A stretch of DNA of 64,000 bases from Zygaena filipendulae (Eukaryota > Arthropoda > Insecta > Lepidoptera > Zygaenidae), in assembly GCA_907165275.2 (NCBI GenBank), contig OU015666.1:8338001-8402000 (forward strand). The letters run 5' to 3'. Position 1 is the stretch's first letter. Every line of letters begins with the position of its first letter. Positions 27,901-39,900 of this stretch are shown in pieces. The notes under the pieces are model-generated. The model saw only the letters and a list, made by a program, of their open reading frames with translations. It searched no databases and had not been told where the DNA came from. The position numbers and the translations under genes are program-made.

Positions 27901-30900
27901 TCTATACATGACGGACTTAAAACTAAAATTAAGTCACTAACGCCCGCACTCTGACTCTTTTTAATGATTACTTAATTTTAAGGAAAGATTTTTAAAACAT
28001 AACTGCCGCATCGCTTGGCATTTAACTAAATTTAACTTAATTAGTCAAATGCTAATTAATTTAATGAACGTCTCTGAGTGCGGCAGTGAGCCTATTTTAG
28101 CGACTGCTACTCACCTCCTGGAATAAAAAGTACACCGCCTCGTAGTCGAGGAGGTCCTCGTAGTAACGGATCTCCTCCTCGTCGAGCGCGTTGCGGTAGT
28201 CCCCGAACAGCAGCGGGTCGCGCAGCACGTACTCCTCCAACTGTACAGACAGCATCAAAAGAAGATCAGCTATACAGCCCTCTTAGTCAAGTTGACTATC
28301 TTTAATCGTTATCGTTACGAAAAACTAAGGGATTTATCGTCATGTCTTGTGGTCACGGAAAATTTAAACTTGGTATATTATGTTTTCAAACTTAGTTCTT
28401 GTTCATAATTTTTCAATACAACGAGCGTGCGAGACACAGAATATCATAAAAACGTACCCAGTTTGAGTAGATATACGTACCCAATTTGAGTACCTGTACA
28501 GCGTTTGTGAAATTAAATATGGGTTTGAGCACGCGGTTTGAGTGAGTAATTGAATTGTTAAAGGTGAAAAGAGTGACACTAGGTATATAGATACAAATAG
28601 AATAGAATAGAATAATTTTTTATTGCGCAACAGACACACACAATCTGGTTAAATATACCTATACCTACATGTTATTACAATTTATAATAATTTCTTCTGA
28701 ATATCCCTCTAAGAAGATTCAAGAAGCTACCGCCTACCGTCAACTCGTGCTCCGGCTCGACCTCCTCTTCCTCTTCCACCACCGGTTCCTCCTCGGCGGT
28801 CGCGGCGGCCGGTTTAGCCGGCTTCGGCTCACCAAATTCTAAGCGGAAGCATTAACAGAATAATTTATATACAAATAAATAAAAATAAATTATTATTACT
28901 GAAGTTTTGAAGAGCACCTGGTTTTTATACTTTCCACTCAGGCGCGGATCTGGGGCAATGGATCCAATCAACCAACCAACCAACAACACGCGGGGATTGA
29001 CAGTGGTGATAGGGAGGGGCCCCAAGGTGGGCAGTGATGAAAGGCGATAATATAATAAGGTAGGTAAGGTCCCGTGAGGAGGGTATGGGTATGGGTATCT
29101 GTCGCCTGCTAACCGTCCTCCTCCTCCTCGACAGGATTCTCGTCCTCATCGGGCACCACGATCTCCTCCAGCACCACGGGCTCCTCCTCCGGAAAGTACT
29201 TCACAATGTGCTCCTGGATGTGCACGCGCATCAGCTCGTTGTCCTGGCCATCAGAATAAAAACCTCGCAATGACCGATTGTGGCTAAGATTTTAATAAAC
29301 AAGACTTTATTAGATTTTTAATGCAGTTTTACCTATTTTTTCACTAATGTCTACTTTGAATCTTCAATCATGTCTCTTTCTGTCCGCCGAGACGCGTCGA
29401 GCGACGGATTTCGAGTTCCAAATAAAACAAAATTTATATTGTCCAACACACATACACACACAGGTTTTTGTTTGAAATGGTTTACTTCCAAGGTGGTCTC
29501 ATTGCCATAAAGTCATGATCCGATGATGGGATCTTGGAGAACTAGAGGAAACTCTTCAAATATTATAGGCATATTGTGGGGTTTTTTTTTTAATAAATCA
29601 TTCATTAGTTTTCGGAAAGCATCATATGGTGAAGTGGAGCTCCTCAACAATTAACGTCCCTGCATCGGGAAAAGCAATGTTTAGTAAAAGGTGACATTAA
29701 GCTATTGTACTTAGATTACACACTTACCTTGTCGCTAAGTTATGGTGCGGCGTGGAGAAACACAATTTGGCTGGGAGTTGGGAATGCCGTCTATTTACGC
29801 AGTAGCCAGTAGGTATCCACTTAATAGTCGATTAGTCAGTGCTCTTTTATTAGATATGTTAATATATATATTTTTTTACCTGTTGGTTGATCAGTCGGTC
29901 GCATATGACGCGCGTGAACTCGTTGCGCCAGCAGCGCACCACGGCCCGCTTCTCGCCGAAGTAGTTGGGGTGCGTGAGCAGCATCCCCGCCGCGATCCGC
30001 GACAGGTCGCGCAGGTTGAATATGTAGTGGAACTTGGCCGGCGTCGGGGGCAGGTCCACTATTATTATCTACGACATTCATTAGAATATCTTTTCCATAC
30101 ATATACCTTACTATAACAAGCTGTACCTCGCGGTTTAACTTTGTTAAGTCCAGAGTTCGCGCGGAAATTTCGGGACAGAAACTACCATAAACTTACGTAA
30201 AACTCCATAAGTAAGTATCGGTATAAGAGACAACCAAAGGAACTCACATTCGCGTTTATAATATTAGTTAGGATTTAAAATATTAAACCTATTTGCTTTT
30301 TATTCATCTTAACAGGTTTCCTGAAAGGAGTCGCGGGTGACGGTTAGTCTTACTGTTGTAAATGTTGAACGCTGTTAACCACACTGGTTGTAAATGCATA
30401 TGTAGAAGAAGTAATATCTAGTACCTAATTGATTTTGTATGATGTCGATGTCGATGTCGTAAATAAAGAATCTTTTATACCTAATTGACAATGGAATATT
30501 AGAATAGTTACATGATGGTTTCCTTGTGAAATAAATATCTGGAACTAAAATAAAACTTCTGTTTTAAGTTTAATATTTTGTTAAAGTTCCCGCTCCCGCA
30601 ACATTACAGTAGGTACAGTCACCAGCAGCAAAATTTATAATACATTCTGGTCAGTATTTGAACTCTATTACTATTGCAACAACGTTCAATGACTGTGAAA
30701 AGTGTACATATATGCAGCTGACCGTACATAAACCTACCTTATACAAATCGAGGGTCATTTGCACGATCTTGTCCACAATCTCCCGCACCTCGTCCGGGAA
30801 GATGGAGAAGTGTCCATCCAGAATCGACACGTAGATGTGGCGCAGCGTGCTCTCGGACGGGAACTGCAGGTTATACACCGAGAACATCGAGATAAAACGC

Positions 30901-33900
30901 GGATCCACCTGCAAAACAATTTAAATCATTATGATTGAAAGCACTAAGTTCAATTTTATTCGCGAGTTTTTTTTAGGTGATCGGGCCTCACATCGTTTCT
31001 GCCGCCTCCGGCTTTCCCCATGGCTGCAAGAAAACCGATGTCTTTCAAGTTCTTCCAGTTGAGATCTTTGCCACGGTCGTAGAATCCTCTCCTCTCGAAT
31101 AAAAGTTTCAGCAGAGCTATGGGTTGCTGAGTGCCGTAAGTGTCCACCTGTAAGAAGAAATACAGATTTGGCAGTTATAGTGAATGTTATAATATTACTC
31201 GTTGTTCCCCGCGGTAATTTCGGAGTTCCAACGGGAATTACGGGATAAAAAGTACTCCATTTCCTTCTCTGTACCCCTGACAACGCGTGCATGCAAAATT
31301 TGATGACGATTGGTTGAGCCGTTAAAGCGTGGAAGCGTAACAAACAAACAATCAAACTCAATTTTGCATTTATAATAAATAGTAACGATTAAAAAAGTAG
31401 TCTGAAAAAAAAAGCCAACGTCACGCAGTGTTCCCAGGCGGTCACCCATCCAAGTACTGACTGCGCCCGACGTTGCTTAACTTCGGTGATCGGACTTGAA
31501 CCGGTGTATTCAACGTAGTATGGACGTTGGCGATGATGAAGTCGTATTATACGTTCCAATCATTTGCAATTATTGTGTATATTGTAAAAATGTACAAAAA
31601 GCCAACGTCACGCAGTGTTCCCAGGCGGTCACCCATCCAAGTACTGACTGCTCCCGACGTTGCTTAACTTCGGTGATCGGACGAGAACCGGTGTATTCAA
31701 CGTAGTATGGACGTTGGCAATCCAAATATCGTATTATACGTTCTGATCATTTCGAAGACCACGTAGACCACGCCACAACTCACAATGGGCATGTTCATGT
31801 CGTCGATGAAGACCAGCATCTTCTTGCCGACGGGTGGGCCGAACGTGTCCTTGGTGCGCTTCTCCACCACCGACTCCAGGTTGCGCTGCACGTCCATGGA
31901 CGAAGTGCGCGACGAGAAGTTCATTTGCTGGATTATCTACAAGCACACACACACCACACGGATAGTCCCTATAACCATGGTTACTGGTCACAGATAAACA
32001 AGTATAAAATATGATAAAATACTAATTTTGTACTGATTTATCTGTGACCAGCCCCCTTAGCCTAGTTTAATATTACATAGTACATACCTACGTCATACGT
32101 AGGTATGTATGTTTTTGACAATTTGTTTATACCTACCCAGTACCCACTGACATTCGTGTCTGAAGCATAAATCGAAATGAAAATAAATAAATGAAATAAA
32201 CAAATCTATATGACCGGCGCGACGCTATGGAAAACTAAGGACTTTTGATTGACCGAGTTTACGTGAGCACGTGACATGGCAATACCTACTTACGTTCTTT
32301 AGTTTTTTATAGCGTTAATGATTATAAATTTATTTTATTTATTCCTCCCTCCCTTAACCGCTTTCAAGCCTGCCAAGCTGCCCCTTAGCCAAGTTGAAAA
32401 TCTAGTATGGTAATCGTTAACGCATGGAAAGAAAGGAACGGAATCTACGTGTCACGTGGCCACGTAAAATCGTCATATCAAAAGTCTATTTTGCGTGACC
32501 AATCTACGCGGTAACGATTATTAGGTAAATAGTGTAAAATTGCCTAAAGGGGCTGTGAGCAGTATATACGCACGCTGATAATTTAATAACTATCTATATT
32601 TTATTTTATTTTATTTTATTTTATTCGGAAAATCAACTGCTACAACAATATAATAATAATTTAACTGTTCAACAAATAGCCGATAACAGATTTTCGCAAG
32701 TAGGTAGTAGAATTACAAAAAAAAATCAAGTGCCCAAAAGGCAGCAGCATCATACACCGTGGGATCAAAGTCAGATTATTAATTATTTTTAGCTTTCATA
32801 AAACGAATTTTGTAATACTCGCCTCGCCGACTCACAGCTAGTGTTAAATAGATCAAAATCATAATCCTTGGATAATTTATTGAAATTGTCACTCGCTCGC
32901 CAGATAAAGGAATTCTGCCTGTAGTTGGTGGAGACTAGTTCAGTGTGCAGCGGCGGATTGTATCTGCAGCTTCTGGCAGGTGTCCTAAGCGCAATAAGGG
33001 ACAGGAGCTCAGAACAGTCAATCGTGCCGTTGCATATCTTCAATAGAAAAGAGAGATCGAGAATCTCGCGTCGACTCGCCAATGGAAGCAGGTGATGCTT
33101 TTTGCAGATGTCGAGATATTGCGATGAATCATATCGGTCATTGGTACGGTAGCACAGGTAACGAATGAATTTCTTCTGTACACTTTCAATTCGCATTATA
33201 TAGGTGTCATATCTAGGATTCCAAACTTGACACGCATAATCCAGGTGACTTCTAACCAAAGCGCAATATAAGATTTTAAGTGTCTTGGCATGTGTAAAGT
33301 CAATCGAACTGCGCATGAGAAATCCCAAAGCCCTGTTCGCTTTACTGATAATATGATCGATATGCGAGTCAAACAAGAGCTTCGAGTCATGGAGGACACC
33401 AAGATCACGGACTGACGACGCTCTCTCGAGCACTTGGTCTTTAAGCATGTAATCATAGTGGATCGGATGACGCTTACGACTGAAGGTAATAATGCTACAC
33501 TTGGACGGATTAAGGTCAAGACAGTTCTCAATACAATAAGCTTCAAGTTGTTTCAAATCCCTCTGCAGTGCTTCAGCGTCATGGATAGATAGGACGTTAG
33601 TGAATATTTTCATGTCATCCGCAAAGCACAGCAGCCGGGAGCCTCCCAGGCAGTGGTCAATATCATTAATAAAAATAGTAAACAATAAGGGCCCCAGCAA
33701 GGATCCCTGAGGGACACCGCTGGGGATGGAAACCCACCCAGAAATGTAATTATTAACAACCACAGCCTGCGAGCGATTGTCGATGTAAGACGAAAACCAT
33801 CTTAAAAGATCCCCTGAGATCCCAATCCCCCGAAGCTTGATCAGAAGCAGGTCATGCCGAATGCGATCAAAAGCCTTGCTGTAGTCGGTGTACACAACAT

Positions 33901-36900
33901 CGGTTTGACCGCCACCATCCATGGAACGTGTGACATAATCATTGAGTACGACAAGATTAGAGACCGTCGAACGTCCCCTCAAGAAGCCGTGCTGGAACGG
34001 ACTAAACGAGCTCCTCAGCGCAGCGTAAAGTTGGTTGTGTATAATCCTCTCAAGGACTTTGGAAACAATGCATAGCTTAGAGATAGGTCTATAATTGGTT
34101 ATATCGGTTTTAGAACCCTTCTTGTGGACTGGAGTGATAAAGGCTTGTTTCCAGATCTTTGGCACAACACCCTCGGAAACGGATCTCCGGAACAGCAGGG
34201 CAATGGGCACTGCAATGGTTTTAGCACAGTTAATAAAGAAACAGGCAGGCAACCGGTCAGGTCCAGCAGGCTTAGACGGGTCGAGTCCTTGCAGTAGTTT
34301 AAACACAGTCTCTAGTTCGATCTCTATGGCAGAAATATCAGATGAAGAATTATAAGTACAAACGCGGTCATCGAGTCGTGGTGAGCCGCTGCCGGTATTA
34401 GATTCGATTAAGAAAGTAGAATGGAAATATTGTGAGAATCCGTTACAGATCGAATCGCCATCATTAAGAGAGTCATTGCCGTAAGTTAACTGGCTAGGCA
34501 TTGAGCTGGATCTCGACTTAGACTTGACAAATGACCAGAAATGTTTCGGGTTACTGAGGACTGAGCTCTCAACCGATGCGACATAACTGTCGTAGCATGA
34601 TTTCTCAAGAGTTTTTACACGATCTCGTAGTAACCTAAACGACTCATAATCGGCTCCGTTGCCATAAAGTTTAAACTTACGATGGTATTTATACTTTTCC
34701 CTAATGGCTTTTATCAAAGCAGATGAAAACCATTTTGGGTAGTTATTCTTTTTAAGGCGCTTAGACGGTACAAATTTGTCTCTCAATTCATAACAAAAAT
34801 TATAAAAGTAGTCAACAGAATCATCCAGAGTACCGGAAAATAATCTTTCATTCCAGTTATTTCGTAAAATCGCATCATTGATGCAATCATAGTCACCGCG
34901 ATGGAATAAAAATTGTGTAAAGGGTGGGCAGATAAGAGGGGCACAGTTGGCATCGTTTAACTGCATTGAGAGAGCTCCATGATGCTGATCGATGGGGACC
35001 AGGGCTTCAGCACTGCAATCATTAACAGAAACACTGTTACTAGATAGAACCAAATCGAGTATCTTGTCATGCTTGTTCTTAACGCCATTAAACTGGTGAA
35101 GGCCGAGGGAACCGATCCAATCAATCAACATAATTTCGTCAGGAGTAGAGTAATTAGATGGCATCAGTAAATTACTATCGGCATCGGAACATGGAGACCA
35201 TAAGATACCGCTCAGATTAAAATCACCAATTAGGAGGTAGAAATCAGAAGGGCTGTTCATTATAATATCATGAGTATTAGTCAAAAAGTTAGTTAACTGT
35301 TCCGAGAAGGATGATCCCTGATTTTGTTTGCACAAATATAATACACATAAATGTAGTCTAATTGGTGATTTAACGCCGCGGCCATTCAGCAGTATAGTCA
35401 CCCAAAGATCTTCAGCTCCAGAACAAAAACCAGGCTGAAAACCAGCATTCAAATCTCTGCGGATCGCTATTAGAACGCCACCTCCCTTTGTTTGATCCGT
35501 CAAGTCATAGTCGCGATCGCGTCTCCACACCAAATACCTACTATCAAATAGTTCCGTATCCAAGATGTTAGAGGTCAACCAAGTCTCCGTAATCACTATA
35601 ATATCATAATTTGACAAACAAACATTACGATAAAATACGGAGGTCTTAGTTCTCAGGCCTCTAACATTTTGGTAGAAAATTTTAAGTTCATTTAGTTTCT
35701 CGGCGACTGTTGAAAATAGCAATAAAATAGCCCCAGCACAGAAATAATGCCATTGAATAATATACCTACTACAATAGAGCCGGTAAAACAAAACAAATCC
35801 AAATACCTTACACTAAGAATTAAAAATAAAAGTCGTATATAAAATAAGCAATCCAAAACCACTGCACCTCCCCCGAGTAAACAGGCGCGAGATAATACAT
35901 GTAAATACGTAAAAAACATAGCATTTAAATTCATTAACAAAACGGTAAAAATATTAGCACAAGTATGGTAAATAAAGTGGGTATATAATAAGTGACGAAA
36001 AAATAATAAGTAGCAGAGATATCGGGCATAAGTGCGAGCGAGCGAGCAATTCATTGACAGTGTTAATAAAGCAAGGGCAAGCGAGACAAACGGATAGTTG
36101 TAAATCAGCAATGAGTAGTCAGTAGGTACTATCGACGAACAATAGCGATAGTGAGATGCTCGGATTAGTTCAGAGGTTACAAACCTTTTAAAAGTTTTTA
36201 ACAAAATAAGATAATATAGTAACATCGACAAGTAAAGCACGACCAGCATAAAAACAATAAGTCGGTTTGCCAAAACTTCAAACTTAAATAACTTAGGTAA
36301 ATAACTAAGAATAATAAAAATTTCAAAAAGCGAAAAATAATTAAGATAGTTAAAAAATACATGCAAAATACCAAGGATATTTATGAGATCCAACCACGAT
36401 CGCCCGAATCTGACGGACGTACAATAATATATGCGTGATTTTGATAATAAAAGTAAATATAACGTAAGAATAACGTAGAAGCTAGACACAGGTTTAACTT
36501 GGTAGAATAAAAATATACTTAAGCCAAGCAGCAGATAATAGCACAAAAATATTAATAATATTAGGCTCGAAATGCTAAATATAAAGTTACTGCTACAGAC
36601 TAGACGATTCGGTTTAAATCTTTCTCACTTAATACGATAAGGACACGTGATGAGTCATTTTTCCGCACATGTATCTTGCCGTACTTAACCCACACGTAGC
36701 TATAATTTTTGTCTTTAGCCAAGCTCTTGGCTTTGGTAAGCAGCTTCTTCAAGTCTGGAGTGAGATGATCGTTAATGAATATCTTTTGCCCATTGTTCTC
36801 AAAACCGATGCTACCTGCAGTGAGACCTTTTTTCGCGCGAGCTGCAGCTATAAACTCTTCCTTCAAATATCTGTTAATGAAGCTCACCAATATAGATTTT

Positions 36901-39900
36901 TCTTTAGAGTTATACATTGGGACTCGGGCAATGTAATTAATTTGAGTCTTTGGGAAACTGCAGTCAATCTCCTTGCTTATATTTTGTAAAATTGAGAACA
37001 AGTTTTCATTTGACTTGAGCGGCACACCTTTAATTTCAACATTGCTCAGTCGCGACCATTGCTCCTTTATTGATATTTCGCCTTTAAGGTTCATAACATC
37101 ATTCTGTGTCGTCTGCAAGGCCACTCCAAGATTTTCAATTCCGCTCACCCTACGCTCAAGGTCATTCAGGCGATCGCCAAGGTCGTTAATTTGCTTGCTA
37201 CTGAATTCATATGAGACCTTCAGTTGTTCCAATTCGTTTTTGATGGTTTTTACGTCTTCTACTATAGTCGGAAGACTAGCGAGTTTAGACTTTAGTTCAC
37301 GCACCTCCTTTAATATAGTGTCCAGCGATACTGTATCGGACTCTGGGTTTAAGGCTGGCTTAGGCGAGGTAACCTTACATTGAGGACATCTCCAGGAAGC
37401 ACGTCTGTCCGAGCTCATCTTGCGAAAACTGGCCTCGGAGATGCTAGCGCAGGAAAAATCAAGGAACTTCCTACACAGTGAGCACTGAACTCCATCGTGG
37501 AATGAATCGAGACAAGTAGCACACTTCTTCATTGTATAATTTGTATAGTACTTGTGTGAGTTGAACTTATGAGTTGACTAAGCGGAGAAAAGGTTGACAA
37601 TCTCTGAAAACTTCGAATGACACGGCATGCGTGCTGCCCAGACAAGCGCTCGATACGAACTGATCTATCTATGTATCTATACTAAACATACTGAAACATA
37701 CGGTCTCGGGAGCTGTTCGTAATTCGATACAGGTTTAATTATATAATTAAAAAAGATTGATTGGAGGCGCCGGGTATCGATCCCGGTACCTCTCGCATGC
37801 TAAGCGAGCGCTCTACCATCTGAGCTACGCCCCCTATACAAAAAAGGTTCGAAAAAAACGATTGGTTCGACACTATAAGCCACGAATAACAATAAATAAC
37901 GAAAGTTGCTGCCGAGTGGCGTTGCAATTAGTGCACGTCGCGTCGTCGATGACCTTCATTAAGCAGGCATATTGCCGTTTAATTACGATTTCCGTGAATG
38001 CAATAAAAGATATATCAGTATCATATCAGTATAATCAGCATATAAAACAATGTATGAGCAACTGCTAAGTAGGTATCTAATATTATTAGATGTGGCAAAG
38101 TAGGTAGTATAATGAAATATTTAAGCTGTTCGCGCCGTAACTACCTACTCTAACAGTTTGTTTTCCCAGGCTAAACTTGATAAGAAGATAAGAAAAGCTT
38201 TCTTTTAGTTTGACCCTGTAGACCATTGACCACTTATCATTCCATTAGGGTAGTCGATAACTTATTGGATTTCTAACATGTTTCAAAGAAGAAGATCTTT
38301 TGGTCAAATTGTTGATGGAATGGTACTTACCTAATAATTAACCTATATATTAAATAAATTATGATAACATAAAATTTTTAACAAAACTATTGTAGAAAAA
38401 TGCGCTAGATGCAAAAAGCCAACGTCACGCAGTGTTCCCAGGCGGTCACCCATCCAAGTACTGACTGCGCCCGACGTTGCTTAACTTCGGTGATCGGACG
38501 AGAACCGGTGTATTCAACGTAGTATGGACGTTGGCGATGATGGAGTCATATTATACGTTCCAATCATTTGCAATTATTGTGTATATTGTAAAAATGTACA
38601 AAAAGCCAAAGTCACGCAGTGTTCCCAGGCGGTCACCCATCCAAGTACTGACTGCGCCCGACGTTGCTTAACTTCGGTGATCGGACGAGAACCGGTGTAT
38701 TCAACGTAGTATGGACGTTGGCGATAATAATTTCTAATTGAACGTTTGAAATAAAATTAACATCACCAAAAGTAAACATCACGCGGTCACCCATCCAAGT
38801 ACCACACAAGTACCTACCGACTTCGCCCGATTTTGAGAATCGGTGTTTCCAACGTAGGATGGACGTTTGTAAATAGTACCATATTTTTAAATTTAGCTCG
38901 AATGGGCAATACCTACTTACATATTTATCCGCTGGTAGACCATGAAGATAATTTGTTATGATGGCCGTTTTAGATGTGCCCGTGTCGCCAACAAGCAGTA
39001 CCGGTCTTTCAACCTGAAAATCAGTTCATCAGACAGTAGTAACAAATTTGAGTTCTAATACCGACGAAATAAAGATATTAAATTGTGCCACCATGATCTT
39101 GATGAGCCAGATTTAATAAAATTCAGTTCTATCACTAACGAGATAAGGTACTATATGTACGCACACTCTCCATGATCTTGATGAGCCAGGTGAGCCGCAG
39201 CGTGTCGACGGTGGGCACCAGGATGGAGGGGAACTTCATGTCTCGCTCGTGCTGGTACTCGGGCACGAGCCACTCCCACGCCTCCCACGTGCGCGTCGAC
39301 AGCTCCAGGCAGTAGTCGTACAGGCTTGGGAAGCCCATTGGGAAGTGTTCTGGCGGTGACGTGCACAAGATGACGTCAAAGAACACGGAGAGAAATCAAT
39401 CAGCCCAAAAAGGTTTCGGTCGCCCTGGAGGGCGGGCGGAAGTCATTGCCCGAAAGATGTGTTGGCGACACACATAGTACAACGTGTTAATGAATTAACT
39501 GAAAACCTGATACACCCCATGTAAAAAAATAAACAATTATATGATTAAAATATATTTTATGTCGAAAAAATGTAATACTTTAAAATTTATTCAACATTTG
39601 TTTGGATTTATTCAACAGTGACCGACCCCGCGCGGTATCAAATAGGTGCAAACTCCAGAAGAGTTTACTGACCAAATATGATGCCCAACCGAACACCGGT
39701 AGCAGAAATTCTGGTGGTGGTGGTCTTCGGTGGGGAACTTTCGATCGCGAACTTTACCGAACAAACCCCTATTTTTCTCCTATAGCCGTTCCCTGCGGTT
39801 TTCACCCGCGTTAGTTGAAGAGTCCCCGCGGGAATTACGAGATAAAAAGTACCTACCCTACATCCTTTTTTGTACTTGAAGGTATTTTTCTGTAGATACA

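Larger units (their letters stand above)
32598..37664 (-). mobile_element. Non-LTR retrotransposon, Jockey/CR1 group, apparently full length (5.07 kb)
   Basis: Contains ORF1 (36600-37532) and ORF2 (32789-35791), both uninterrupted. The 3' end on the minus strand is a run of about five AAAAT units (32598-32627). The 5' end begins ATCAGTTCGTATCG, resembling the internal initiator of insect non-LTR elements. The octamer CTATCTAT flanks both ends (32590-32597 and 37665-37672), a likely target-site duplication; an alternative is TATCTATA (32591 and 37674). It lies in the sense direction of the dynein gene within one intron. The intact frames suggest recent insertion. Confidence 0.88.

Noticed and set aside
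33196..34355. Other open frames inside the retrotransposon ORF2 region
   Set aside because: They overlap the 1000-codon RT frame in other frames or on the opposite strand and show no domain.
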